DNA of 64,000 nt. Source: Micromonospora sp. M71_S20. GTDB taxonomy: Bacteria; Actinomycetota; Actinomycetes; Mycobacteriales; Micromonosporaceae. The position numbers were made by a program, and so were the translations under genes. This document shows, in pieces, positions 8,952 through 16,799 of the stretch. The stretch covers positions 684,501-748,500 of the forward strand of contig NZ_RCCV01000002.1 of assembly GCF_003664255.1 (NCBI RefSeq), read 5' to 3'. Each line of letters opens with the position of its first letter. Within the stretch, counting starts at the first letter, position 1. The notes beneath the pieces were generated by a model, which did no database searches, was not told the DNA's origin, and saw only the letters and a program-made list of their open reading frames with translations.

Positions 8952-8998
8952 GCTTGCAAGGAGGCGGGGCTTGCTACGTAGCAAACTTGCCTGCAAGC
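8952..8998. promoter_or_regulatory. Nested palindrome cluster, probable operator
   Basis: TTGCTACGTAGCAA (8,971-8,984) is a perfect 14-bp palindrome. It is enclosed by GCTTGCA (8,952-8,958) and its exact complement TGCAAGC (8,992-8,998), and further TTGC/GCAA half-sites lie between. This looks like several dimer binding sites for a regulator (GntR- or TetR-like is only a guess). It lies about 220 bases upstream of the secreted-protein gene and about 185 bases before the candidate promoter at 9,135. Confidence 0.5.
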
Positions 8999-9134
8999 AG
9001 AGTTTCTAGCGGTATCGGACTGCACACACGGAAGCTGGATGCGGATCGAGCGATTCGAACCGGCGATCGGAAAGCTGCAACAGAGGCCAGTAACTCAGTA
9101 GATACTGCAAGTGTGGCGTGCATAGAACACCATG

Positions 9135-9164
9135 TGTGACGTGTGTAGAGTGCACTTCTATAAG
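9135..9164 (+). promoter_or_regulatory. Candidate promoter (TGTGAC-N18-TATAAG)
   Basis: TGTGAC at 9,135 and TATAAG at 9,159 are 18 bases apart, an acceptable housekeeping-type promoter in unusually AT-rich DNA for this window. Transcription would start near 9,171, just before the small ORF at 9,184. Confidence 0.35.
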
Positions 9165-9183
9165 CTCAGGTTTGGAAGGTGAG

Positions 9184-9327
9184 ATGCGTTGCACGTTCAA
9201 CGCATGGAGCTTCCACCGAAGATGTGGTGACCTGTCGTGTAGTGCGAGAGGTTCCCATGCAGGAACGGGCCCCCGCCGTGCCGTCGGAAGCGAAGGCGGG
9301 AGCCCGTCGGGCGGTCGGCCTACCTAA
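9184..9327 (+). CDS. Possible small ORF (47 aa) or structured RNA
   Basis: Weak candidate. ATG follows GGAAGGTGAG and reads 47 residues starting 'MRCTFNAWSFHRRCGDLSCS' and ending GGRPT. GC at third positions is clearly lower than in neighbouring genes, so it is foreign or not coding. The start codon sits in a perfect 8-bp hairpin (ATGCGTTG, 6-base loop, CAACGCAT, 9,184-9,205). A second GC-rich stem (CGGGCCCCCGCC against GGCGGGAGCCCG) lies near 9,267-9,306. The transcript could be a structured RNA instead. Confidence 0.25.
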   Translation: MRCTFNAWSFHRRCGDLSCSARGSHAGTGPRRAVGSEGGSPSGGRPT

Positions 9328-9346
9328 CTAGCTAGGTGGGCCGACC
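9313..9346. terminator. Bidirectional terminator shared by two convergent small ORFs
   Basis: A 14-bp stem with one G-U pair and a 6-base loop: GGTCGGCCTACCTA, loop ACTAGC, then TAGGTGGGCCGACC. It contains the stop codons of both the plus-strand ORF ending at 9,327 and the minus-strand ORF ending at 9,332. Because it is nearly symmetric, both proteins end in GGRPT. Confidence 0.7.
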
Positions 9347-9514
9347 CCCATCCCCACCCCTGAACATTTCCATGATCAGCGATGCCATGATGGGCGTGCT
9401 GAGCTTGAAGAGCCAACTGAGCGCGTCCAGCAGGCGGCGACGCCGGCAGGAATCGTTCCTACGGACCCGACCCCGCGCTTCGCGGGACCTGGGCCTCTTG
9501 GGGGACCTGGCCAT
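9332..9514 (-). CDS. Small cationic, amphipathic protein (60 aa)
   Basis: Not recognised. It has an excellent ribosome-binding site (AGGAGG, six bases before ATG) and GC-rich third positions like real genes of the window. The N-terminal half is strongly basic ('MARSPKRPRSREARGRVRRN', then CRRRR). It is followed by a hydrophobic amphipathic segment 'LLDALSWLFKLSTPIMASLI' (about residues 30-49) and a Gly-rich tail. It could be a membrane-active peptide, a toxin or a small nucleic-acid-binding protein; nothing decides. It lies alone inside the candidate island and ends in its own terminator hairpin. Confidence 0.55.
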   Translation of the reverse strand: MARSPKRPRSREARGRVRRNDSCRRRRLLDALSWLFKLSTPIMASLIMEMFRGGDGGRPT

Positions 9515-9852
9515 ACTCCACCTCCTCGCGGCGACATAAACGGATCGCCGCCAAGGTTCAGGAGGCGATCGGACCGGTTGCGCGTCGCGGGTCAGTCGAG
9601 TCTGACTCGGAAAGAATCATAGCCATACGGTCGGGAATAATTGCAAGCGACACTCCTCGAATTGACGCCAAACTCTGATCTTGGACGGACGATTCTTTGA
9701 TGTGCCGCGTGGCTCCTTGACCAGGACCAGCATCTCCTGTAGCTGCGCCATTCGCGGTGACGCACTCCACAGCCCCGCTCTAAGCTCTCGCCACTGGGTA
9801 TAGGCACCGCCATGGCGGATAAGCAAGGGAGCCAGGCTGGCAACGAAGCCAT
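9515..9852. other. Gene-poor stretch upstream of the 60-aa protein
   Basis: Three overlapping short minus-strand frames span this stretch, none with a good start signal or a fold I recognise. The frame running back from 9,826 looks most protein-like ('TQWRELRAGLWSASPRMAQL') but may be remnant coding DNA. A minus-strand TTGCAA with TATGAT 19 bases on (about 9,617-9,647) could be the promoter of the 60-aa gene. Confidence 0.4.
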
Positions 9853-9854
9853 TT

Positions 9855-9940
9855 GCGGCCGGCGGGCGTGGACGACACGACCGTCGAGGCGCTAGGCAAC
9901 TTGAGTAAGGCGCTGGAGACGTCTACCGAGTGCGGGGTCA
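9855..9940 (+). pseudogene. Fragment resembling the start of a small actinobacterial protein
   Basis: The plus frame reads 'VDDTTVEALGNLSKALET' and then loses resemblance. I remember an actinobacterial family beginning like 'ALGxLSEALETTERARGHLY', so this may be its truncated N-terminus. The match is from memory and short. The frame continues to 10,098 without similarity. Confidence 0.3.
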
Positions 9941-10160
9941 CTCGCCGACCGCCGCCCCGAACCCGCTGCTCCCGAGAGCGGCACGATCACGGCCAGGCGG
10001 TACGGAAGCCGACGGACCGGCCTAGTCGGCGCTCAGGGCTTCCGACTGCCGCGCCAGTCCAACCCCGGGACTGGCTGCCCCCGGCCTGCCTCCCGTAACC
10101 AGCGGCACGCCAGCGCGGAGCCCTCAGCCGGTCCCTACGTGCACGGCCCGCGACAGCCCG

Positions 10161-10343
10161 GCAAGCACCACCAACACCCACAGGCGCAGCCCAGAGGCGC
10201 ATTCAGAGGCAAGATCGACCTGCCCACGATCTGCCCACAACCAGTCGTCAACGACTGGACGCAGCCGGACAAACGACAACGGCCCCCGATCAGCATTCCT
10301 GCTGGTCAGGGGCCGTTGGTGCACCTGGTGGCGGGTAGAGGAT
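10161..10343. repeat. Direct repeat, copy B, at the intact tRNA-Tyr
   Basis: Counterpart of 5,790-5,962. It runs through the terminator hairpin into the 3' end of tRNA-Tyr. The core of 32 identical bases is 10,287-10,318, and the rest aligns with small indels. See copy A for interpretation. Confidence 0.7.
10277..10318 (-). terminator. Terminator behind tRNA-Tyr (copy B)
   Basis: CAACGGCCCC pairs with GGGGCCGTTG and the inner GATCAGCA/TGCTGGTC stem continues it. It lies 8 bases downstream of the tRNA-Tyr 3' end. Confidence 0.75.
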
Positions 10344-10409
10344 TCGAACCTCTGTAGCTTTCGCGACGGATTTACAGTCCGCTCCCATTGGCCGCTCGGG
10401 CAACCCGCC
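10326..10409 (-). tRNA. tRNA-Tyr (GTA anticodon), CCA encoded
   Basis: Class II tRNA on the minus strand: acceptor GGCGGGT/ACCCGCC, anticodon loop with GTA, a long variable arm (GTCGCGAAAGCTAC) and T-arm GAGGTTCGAATCCTC. The discriminator A is followed by an encoded CCA, unlike the other tRNAs here. Its 3' end is the putative insertion target of the candidate island. Confidence 0.96.
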
Positions 10410-10557
10410 AGGGCACCCCACCGCGTCGTAACGCGGCAGCGGAAGCAAGGATAGCGGCTCCCCCCGGCACCGACGCAACCGGGTACCGTCAGGGGGTCGT
10501 ACCGCTGGTCAGCGGGGGACGAAGGACCACAGACCGCCGGACAGCAGGAGCATGAGC

Positions 10558-11052
10558 ATGGCAGCGAACCCGTCGTTCGACATCGTGAGCAAGGTCGACC
10601 GTCAGGAGGTCGACAACGCTCTCCGCCAGGCGGAGAAGGAGCTCGCGACGCGGTTCGACTTCCGGGGCACCGGCGCCGAGATCTCCTGGTCGGGCGAGGA
10701 GGCGATCAGCCTCCAGGCGGAGACCGAGGAGCGGGTGCGGGCGGCGCTGGAGGTCTTCAAGGAGAAGGTCATCAAGCGGAACATCTCGCTGAAGTCGCTG
10801 GACGCCGGCGACCCCCGGTCGTCGGGCAAGATCTTCAAGATCGACTGCAAGGTGATCCAGGGCATCGACTCGGACAAGGCCAAGGCCATCAGCAAGAAGA
10901 TCCGCGACGAGGGCCCGAAGGGCGTCCAGGCCCAGATCCAGGGCGACCAGCTTCGGGTGACCGGCAAGAAGAGGGACGACCTCCAAGCCGTCATCGCGCT
11001 GCTCAAGGGCGAGGACTTCGGCGTCGCCCTCCAGTTCACCAACTACCGCTGA
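10558..11052 (+). CDS. yajQ: YajQ-family nucleotide-binding protein (UPF0234)
   Basis: A 164-residue protein starting '[20 protein letters not shown]', with the family's '[12 protein letters not shown]' and ending '[11 protein letters not shown]'. The family has two RNA-binding-like domains, and some members bind cyclic-di-GMP; binding here is not shown. Of two nearby ATGs the second (10,558) has AGGAG at seven bases and matches the family's usual N-terminus. It is a single gene closed by a perfect terminator hairpin. A functional link to the GGDEF-EAL protein at 2,666 is possible but unproven. Confidence 0.95.
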   Translation: MAANPSFDIVSKVDRQEVDNALRQAEKELATRFDFRGTGAEISWSGEEAISLQAETEERVRAALEVFKEKVIKRNISLKSLDAGDPRSSGKIFKIDCKVIQGIDSDKAKAISKKIRDEGPKGVQAQIQGDQLRVTGKKRDDLQAVIALLKGEDFGVALQFTNYR

Positions 11053-11057
11053 CGGGT

Positions 11058-11093
11058 GCCCGGTCGGCCCTGCCACGACAGGGCCGACCGGGC
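11058..11093. terminator. Perfect 15-bp hairpin between yajQ and the 31-aa ORF
   Basis: GCCCGGTCGGCCCTG (11,058-11,072) pairs exactly with CAGGGCCGACCGGGC (11,079-11,093) around a 6-base loop. It lies between convergent genes and can serve both. Confidence 0.85.
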
Positions 11094-11140
11094 GACGGAC
11101 GGCCGACCCTGGCAACCCGGGTCGAGAGGACCGCACCGGG

Positions 11141-11236
11141 TCAGCGGGAGAAGACGAGCAGCAGCACCACCGTCAGGATTGCGCTGATGAGCAGGGAGCC
11201 GAGGCAGCCCACCCGGTTCGAGAAGAAGACGAACAC
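11141..11236 (-). CDS. Very small membrane protein (31 aa)
   Basis: GTG start, 31 residues beginning 'VFVFFSNRVGCLGSLLISAI' and ending 'LLLVFSR': one hydrophobic transmembrane segment after the motif NRVGCLGS. I remember similarly sized peptides with an 'NRxGCLGS' start from other actinomycetes, which makes this more than chance, but no function is known to me. It follows the MFS gene by 43 bases on the same strand. The ribosome-binding site is poor (GCGGGG about 12 bases upstream). Confidence 0.6.
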   Translation of the reverse strand: MFVFFSNRVGCLGSLLISAILTVVLLLVFSR

Positions 11237-11279
11237 GACCGGGTGGTACCCCGCAAAGGCGGCGGGAACCCTGGGGACG

Positions 11280-12539
11280 TCAGGCGGGCAGCAGCTCTTC
11301 GGTGCGTACCGCCGTGGCCTCCGCGCGGGCGATGGGCCCGGCGGGCAGGGCCGCGACCCCGGCCCCGACGGCGACCGCGGCCCCGGCGAAGACGAACGCC
11401 CAGGGCACCCCGCCGGCGTGGTCGACGATCAGGCCGGCCACCGCACCGCCGGCGGCGCTCGCCCCCACCGACATGGTGACCACCCAGGTGTACGCCTCGT
11501 TCAGCATGCCGGTCGGGGAGACCCGGCCGACCAGGGTGTTCTCCAGGGTCAGGGCGGGCGCGATCATGGCGCCCCCGATCACCAGGGCGGTGCCCAGCGC
11601 CACGGGGGTGGGCATCACCGCGAAGACGGCGAAGCTGGCGGCCACCCCGCCGAGCAGCAGCGAGAACTGCCGGGTCATGTTCCGGGCCGGCTTGCGGACA
11701 CCGAACCAGAAACCGCCCACGGCGCTGCCGACGCCCCAGACGGCCAGCAGCACCCCGGCGAGGCTGTCGGGGTCGTCGGCGGTGTAGGCGGTGGCGAACG
11801 CCGGCACGGTCACGCCGGCCGCGCCGAAGGCGATGCCCAGGCTGGCGACGCAGAGGAGCAGGGCCGGGAAGCCGGGCACGCGCAGCGGACCGAGCCCCGT
11901 GGTCCGGTGCTCGCGCGGCGGTGGCCGCCAGCCGCGCATCACCCGGCCGAGGGCTACGGCCAGGGTGCCGACCAGGGTCACCACGGCCGCGCCGACCAGC
12001 GCGGCCCCGGCGTCGGCGAACAGGATGAAACCGGCGACCAGCAGCGGACCGAGCACGAAGACGATCTCGAAGAGCGTGGTCTCGGCGGCGAGGGCCGTGT
12101 TGCGCAGGTGCCACCGGCCCGACGTGGGCGAGGTGAGCTCGTTCCAGGCGCCCCGGATCGCGGCGGTCAGCGGCGGGTAGGTGGCCCCGGCGACGCCGGA
12201 GGCCACGAAGACCAGCGTCAGGCTGCCGGCGTCGGAGCGGGCGGACCAGAGCAGGCCGAGCAGGGCGAACGGGTGGGCTATGGCGGTACCGACGAGCACC
12301 GGGGTGGGCCCGATCCGGTCGGCGATCCGGCCGGCGACGGGACTCAGCGCGGCGCCGGAGAGGGCGTAGATGGCGCCGGCGACGGCCGCCAGCGAGTAGC
12401 GGCCGGTGACCTGTTCGACGACCAGCAGCAGCGCCAGCGGCGTCATGCCGATCCCGAGCCTGCCGATGATGCCGGTGAGCAGCAGCATCGGCGCTCCGGG
12501 GATCCGCCAGACGCCCAGGTACTGGCGCAGTGCGGCCAC
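11280..12539 (-). CDS. Major facilitator superfamily transporter (exporter-type)
   Basis: About 419 residues with 12 likely membrane helices. The MFS loop 2-3 signature appears as 'GRIADRIG' after '[16 protein letters not shown]'. The GTG at 12,539, with GGAGG six bases upstream, was chosen. The extra 40 residues of the longer frame are Arg-rich, not membrane-like, and run into the htpX terminator. Substrate unknown; by family a small-molecule efflux pump. Confidence 0.85.
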   Translation of the reverse strand: MAALRQYLGVWRIPGAPMLLLTGIIGRLGIGMTPLALLLVVEQVTGRYSLAAVAGAIYALSGAALSPVAGRIADRIGPTPVLVGTAIAHPFALLGLLWSARSDAGSLTLVFVASGVAGATYPPLTAAIRGAWNELTSPTSGRWHLRNTALAAETTLFEIVFVLGPLLVAGFILFADAGAALVGAAVVTLVGTLAVALGRVMRGWRPPPREHRTTGLGPLRVPGFPALLLCVASLGIAFGAAGVTVPAFATAYTADDPDSLAGVLLAVWGVGSAVGGFWFGVRKPARNMTRQFSLLLGGVAASFAVFAVMPTPVALGTALVIGGAMIAPALTLENTLVGRVSPTGMLNEAYTWVVTMSVGASAAGGAVAGLIVDHAGGVPWAFVFAGAAVAVGAGVAALPAGPIARAEATAVRTEELLPA

Positions 12540-12631
12540 GATCGACCTCCAGGGGATGTAACGAGCGGGGAACCTTTCGACCCTAACGCCGCCGGAGGCG
12601 TGGAAGGAACGGTTAACGCGCTCACACGGCG

Positions 12632-12667
12632 TTCCGCCCGTGTCCGGCGGACCGGACACGGGCGGAA
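12632..12667. terminator. Perfect 16-bp hairpin after htpX
   Basis: TTCCGCCCGTGTCCGG (12,632-12,647) pairs exactly with CCGGACACGGGCGGAA (12,652-12,667) around CGGA. It lies between the htpX stop and the MFS start, so it insulates the two minus-strand genes. Confidence 0.85.
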
Positions 12668-12681
12668 AGGTGATCAGCGCC

Positions 12682-13557
12682 TCAGCGCTGGAACTGCACG
12701 GGGCCGCTGTTCGCGGCCATCCGCTCCAGCCGGGCGACCCGCTCCTCCATCTTGGGGTGGGTGGAGAAGAGCGCCGCCACGCCGCCGCCCTTGAACGGGT
12801 TGGCGATCATGAGGTGGGCGGTGCTGGTGAGCTGCCCCTGGGCCGGCAGCGGCCGGCGCTGGGCGCCCATGTGGATCTTCCGCAGGGCGCTGGCCAGGGC
12901 CAGCGGGTCCTTCGTGAGCCGGGCGCCGGAGGCGTCCGCCTGGAACTCCCGGCTGCGGCTGATCGCCAGCTGGATGACGGTGGCCGCGATCGGCCCCAGG
13001 ATGATGGTGAGCAGCAGCACGGCCGGGTTCGGGGAGTCCTCGTCGTCGCCCCCGCCCAGCGGGATGAACCAGGCGATGTTCGCCAGCATGGTGATGATGC
13101 CGGCCAGACCGGCCGCCACGCTGGAGATGAGGATGTCCCGGTTGTAGACGTGCGACAGCTCGTGCCCGATCACGCCCCGCAGCTCGCGGTAGTCGAGGAT
13201 CTCGGTGATCCCCTGGGTGACGCAGACGGCCGCGTGCTGCGGGTTGCGCCCGGTGGCGAACGCGTTGGGCTGCGACGTCGGGCTCACGTAGAGGCGCGGC
13301 ATGGGCTGCCCGGCCTCGGTGGCCAGCTCGCGGACCATCCGGTACAGCTCGGGGAACTGTGCCTCGCTGACCGGTTGCGCCCGCATCGAGCGCAACGCGA
13401 GCTTGTCGGAGTAGAAGTAGGTGACGCCGTTCATGACCAGCGAGACGACGACGGCGATGACCAGGCCGCCACTGCCGCCGAACCAGTAGCCCACCGCCAG
13501 GATCAGCGAGGTGAGCAGGCCGAGCAGCGCGGCGGTCTTCAGACGGTTGTGGTGCAC
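12682..13557 (-). CDS. htpX: Membrane zinc metalloprotease HtpX (M48B)
   Basis: About 291 residues. Two N-terminal membrane helices are followed by the active site '[14 protein letters not shown]' (HExxH) with the third zinc ligand in '[13 protein letters not shown]' and two further hydrophobic segments between. HtpX degrades damaged membrane proteins. The GTG at 13,557 gives '[13 protein letters not shown]', with AAGGAG five bases upstream; the GTG six bases further up overlaps that box. I recall htpX next to the second nuo set in Streptomyces, and the same neighbourhood is seen here. Confidence 0.95.
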   Translation of the reverse strand: MHHNRLKTAALLGLLTSLILAVGYWFGGSGGLVIAVVVSLVMNGVTYFYSDKLALRSMRAQPVSEAQFPELYRMVRELATEAGQPMPRLYVSPTSQPNAFATGRNPQHAAVCVTQGITEILDYRELRGVIGHELSHVYNRDILISSVAAGLAGIITMLANIAWFIPLGGGDDEDSPNPAVLLLTIILGPIAATVIQLAISRSREFQADASGARLTKDPLALASALRKIHMGAQRRPLPAQGQLTSTAHLMIANPFKGGGVAALFSTHPKMEERVARLERMAANSGPVQFQR

Positions 13558-13680
13558 GATCACTCCTTCGGTGCAGCACGGATCGCGCGGGATCCGCTGA
13601 CCGGTTCAACAACCCGGTACCCGTCAACCATCCGTCTCATGGCTGTGAGTTGCCTGGGATGTCCGAAGTGCCCGTCGGGA

Positions 13681-13703
13681 CTACCGCCCCGAAAGGCGGG
13701 TAG
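13681..13703 (-). terminator. Candidate terminator of the nuo operon
   Basis: An imperfect hairpin (CTACC-GCC against GGC-GGTAG with one bulged base) lies 24 bases past the nuoN stop. It is weaker than the other terminators listed. Confidence 0.45.
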
Positions 13704-13726
13704 GCCGCCCCGACGAGGTTGCCGCG

Positions 13727-15253
13727 TCAGCGGACGGCGACGTCGAGCACGAGCTGCGGGGCGAAGCCGAGCACCAGCGCCGCCGCCGTCGCCACGGCCA
13801 GCACCACGCCGACCGTCCGGGCCCGCACGGGGACCACGGCCGGGGCGCCGCCGGGCCCGACGCCCGGCGCGGCGGCCCCGCCCACCGGGGCGGCCGGCCC
13901 GTCGGCCGGCGCGGCCCACAGGGTGGCGGTGAGGCGCAGGTAGTAGGCGAGGCCGATCACCGCGTTCACGGCCACCACCACGGCGAGCCAGCCCGCGCCA
14001 CCGTCCAGCAGCGAACGGACCACTGTCACCTTCGCGAAGAGGCCGGCCAGGCCCGGCGGCAGGCCGGCGAGCCCGATCAGCGCCAGCCCGAGCGCCGCCG
14101 CCCGCCACGGGTGTCGCCGGGCCGCCCCGCGCAGGTCGTCGACCGTGCCGCCGTCCGCGCCCGCCGGGCGCAACGCCACCACGGCCGCGAAGGCCGCCAG
14201 CTCCAGCACCACGAAGAAGACGGCGTACGCGACGGCGGCCGCGTACGCGGCGGTGCGGGCGTCGGCGGTGCGCCCCGAGGCCAGCGCCAGCGCGCCGAGC
14301 GGGGCGAGGATGTAGCCGGCCTGGGCGACCGAGGACCAGGCGAGCAGCCGGACCGTACGCCGCTGGCGCAGCGCCACCAGGTTGCCGACGGTCATCGTCA
14401 GCACCGCGAGCAGGGCGAGCACCGGGCCGGTCACGTCGGCCGGCAGCGCGTGCTGCACCACGGCGAGCAGGGCCACCACGCCGCCCAGCTTCGAGGCGGT
14501 GGACAGGTACGCGGCCACCGGCAGCGGCGCGCCGTCGTAGGCGGCCGGCGCCCAGGCGTGGAACGGCACCGCCGCCACCTTGAACGCCAGCCCCAGCACC
14601 ACCAGCGCCACGGCGGCCGTGGTGAGCGGCAGGTCCAGCAGGTCCGGCCGGTCGGCGAGGATCGCGCCGATCCGGCCCAGGTGCAGCCCGCCGGTGGCCG
14701 CGTAGAGCAGCGCCGCCCCGAGCAGCGTCAGCGTGGTGGCGACCACGCTGACCACGAAGAAGGTGACGGCCGCCTCGGCGCTGGCCAGGCTGTCCCGGCG
14801 CAGCCCGACGAGGACGTACAGCGGGAGGGTGAGCGTCTCCAGCGCCACGATCAGGGTGATCAGGTCGCCGGCCGCGCCGAGCACCACGCCGCCCGTCATG
14901 GAGCAGGCGAGCAGGAAGCAGTACTCCCCCGCCGGCGACTGCCCCGCCCGCAGCAGCGGGCCGGACAGCGCGAGCACGCCGAGGGTCAGCAGCGCGACGA
15001 CGACGGCGACCAGGGCGGCCCGGCCGCCGAAGACGTACGAGCAGTCGGGGCCGACGCAGAACGTCCGCCGTTCGTTACCGGCACCGACCAGGGCCGCGCC
15101 GAGCGCCGTGGCCGTCGCGCCGACCGCAGCCGTCGCCAGCGTGACCCGGGCACGGGCCACCAGCAGGTCGGCGAGCAGCACCAGCACGGCCGTGCCGGCG
15201 GCCAGGTACGCCGGGAGCAGCGCCACGTTGTCGACGCTCTGCACCACGCTCAT
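13727..15253 (-). CDS. nuoN: NADH-quinone oxidoreductase subunit N
   Basis: 508 residues, about 14 membrane helices, antiporter-like subunit of complex I's proton-pumping arm. Seen: 'SFVVSVVATTLTLLGAALLY'-type helices, 'LGLAFKVAAVPFHAWAPAAY' with the conserved Lys, and 'WSSVAQAGYIL'. A Gly/Ala/Pro-rich loop lies near the C-terminus (about residues 440-475). It is the last gene of the nuoI-N block, 40 bases after nuoM. Confidence 0.95.
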   Translation of the reverse strand: MSVVQSVDNVALLPAYLAAGTAVLVLLADLLVARARVTLATAAVGATATALGAALVGAGNERRTFCVGPDCSYVFGGRAALVAVVVALLTLGVLALSGPLLRAGQSPAGEYCFLLACSMTGGVVLGAAGDLITLIVALETLTLPLYVLVGLRRDSLASAEAAVTFFVVSVVATTLTLLGAALLYAATGGLHLGRIGAILADRPDLLDLPLTTAAVALVVLGLAFKVAAVPFHAWAPAAYDGAPLPVAAYLSTASKLGGVVALLAVVQHALPADVTGPVLALLAVLTMTVGNLVALRQRRTVRLLAWSSVAQAGYILAPLGALALASGRTADARTAAYAAAVAYAVFFVVLELAAFAAVVALRPAGADGGTVDDLRGAARRHPWRAAALGLALIGLAGLPPGLAGLFAKVTVVRSLLDGGAGWLAVVVAVNAVIGLAYYLRLTATLWAAPADGPAAPVGGAAAPGVGPGGAPAVVPVRARTVGVVLAVATAAALVLGFAPQLVLDVAVR

Positions 15254-15293
15254 GCCGGCACCCCCTCACGTCCGTACCGTCGGCCCGGTTCGC

Positions 15294-16799
15294 TCACCGC
15301 AGCACCTCCACGAGGGCGTCGACGGGGGCCTCGGCGACGCCGAGCACCAGGGTCGGGGCCAACCCGACCGCGAGGGCGAGCAGCACCAGCGGCGCCCACG
15401 CGACCAGTTCCGCGCCGGCCAGGCCGGGGGTGAGCCGCCCGACCGCCGGGCTGGGCCGCCCGTGCGTCACCCGGCGCAGCAGCCGCAGCAGGTACGCCGC
15501 GGTGAGCGCCCCGCCGATTGCCGCCAGCACGCCCAGGGTGGTCCAGAGCGCCCGGCCCACCTCCACGGCCGCGACCACGGCGAACGCCTCGCCCCAGAAG
15601 CCGGCCAACCCGGGCAGACCGAGCGAGGCGACGGCGGCGAAGCCGAGCAGCCCGGCGAGCCGGGGAGCGGTCTCCCGCAGCCCGGACAGCTCGTCCAGCG
15701 ACCCGGTGTGCGTACGGTCCTTGATCGCGCCGGCGAGGAAGAAGAGCAGGCCGGTGATCACCCCGTGCGCGACGTTGCCGATCAGGGCCGCCTGGATGCC
15801 GGTGGTGGTGAGCGTGGCGACCCCGAGCAGCACGAAACCCATGTGTCCGACGCTGGAGTACGCGATCAGCCGCTTCAGCTCGCGCTGGGCGAGGCAGACC
15901 AGCGACCCGATCAGGATGGCCGCCACCGCCAGCACGCCGAGCACCGGGGCGGCCCAGCGGGCGCCCTCCGGGGCCACCCCGACCGCGATCCGGATCAGCC
16001 CGTACGTGCCCATCTTGAGCAGCACCCCGGCGAGGACCACGCTGCCGACGGTGGGCGCCTGCGTGTGTGCGTCGGGCAGCCAGGAGTGCAGCGGCCAGAG
16101 CGGGCTCTTCACCGCGAAGGCCAGCGCGAGCAGCGTGAACGCCGCGAGCTGGGTGCCCCGGGACAGCCCCGTCCCCCCGGTGAGCGCCACCACGTCGGCC
16201 GTCCCGGCGGCGGCCACCACCACGTAGACGCCGACCAGTAGCAGCACCGAGCCGAGCAGCGTGTAGAGGGCGAACTTGCGGGCCGCCCGCCGCCGGTCCG
16301 CGCCGCCCCAGCCCGCGATGATCGCGTACATGGGGAGCAGGACGACCTCGAAGAAGACGAAGAAGAGCACGAGGTCGAGGGCGAGGAAGGTGCCGAGGAT
16401 GCCGACCTCGACGACCAGCAGCAGGGCCACCAGCGCCCGCCCGCTGCCGCCGTCGGGCACCTTCCACAGGGTGTAGGCGCAGCAGAGCAGGGTGAGCAGG
16501 GCGGTCAGCACGACCAGCGGCCAGGAGATGCCGTCCACCCCGAGGTGGAAGCGCAGGTCCAGGCCGGGCACCCAGGGCAGGTCGAGCCGGTGCCACGGGC
16601 GCACGGCGGGGGTGTCGGCCGCGTACGTGGTCCGGCCGCGGTCGCCGAGGAAGAGCAGCGCGGCGGCCACCAGGGTCAGCGCGGCGACGGCCGTGCCGAC
16701 CGCCCGGGCCGCGCGGTCCCGGGGCGTCGCCGCCACCGCCAGCGCGCCGAGCGCCGGCAGCGCCAGCACCGCCACCAGCAGGAACTCCCCCGTGGTCAT
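15294..16799 (-). CDS. nuoM: NADH-quinone oxidoreductase subunit M
   Basis: 501 residues, about 14 membrane helices. It has the antiporter-subunit hallmarks 'FFVFFEVVLLPMYAII' (membrane Glu), 'LAFAVKSPLWPLHSWLPDAH' (Lys and His) and 'AYSSVGHMGFVLLG'. The ATG at 16,799 overlaps the nuoL stop (ATGA), so the larger frame upstream is not used. Predicted proton-pumping subunit. Confidence 0.96.
   Translation of the reverse strand: MTTGEFLLVAVLALPALGALAVAATPRDRAARAVGTAVAALTLVAAALLFLGDRGRTTYAADTPAVRPWHRLDLPWVPGLDLRFHLGVDGISWPLVVLTALLTLLCCAYTLWKVPDGGSGRALVALLLVVEVGILGTFLALDLVLFFVFFEVVLLPMYAIIAGWGGADRRRAARKFALYTLLGSVLLLVGVYVVVAAAGTADVVALTGGTGLSRGTQLAAFTLLALAFAVKSPLWPLHSWLPDAHTQAPTVGSVVLAGVLLKMGTYGLIRIAVGVAPEGARWAAPVLGVLAVAAILIGSLVCLAQRELKRLIAYSSVGHMGFVLLGVATLTTTGIQAALIGNVAHGVITGLLFFLAGAIKDRTHTGSLDELSGLRETAPRLAGLLGFAAVASLGLPGLAGFWGEAFAVVAAVEVGRALWTTLGVLAAIGGALTAAYLLRLLRRVTHGRPSPAVGRLTPGLAGAELVAWAPLVLLALAVGLAPTLVLGVAEAPVDALVEVLR

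Larger units (their letters stand above)
5949..10328. mobile_element. Candidate decayed genomic island at tRNA-Tyr
   Basis: Bounded on the right by an intact tRNA-Tyr and on the left by a short copy of that tRNA's 3' end with a duplicate of its terminator, the usual footprint of integration into a tRNA 3' end. Contents are atypical for the window: one large cell-surface protein, about 1.5 kb of low gene density, weaker GC content near 9,000-9,250, an operator-like palindrome cluster, small ORFs and a gene fragment. No integrase, excisionase or replication gene is present, so the element has lost them or the footprint arose by another duplication. Confidence 0.5.

Noticed and set aside
9040-9075. 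GGTTCGAATC on the minus strand, tRNA T-loop-like
   Set aside because: No acceptor, D-arm or anticodon arm can be drawn around it, so it is not called a tRNA or remnant.
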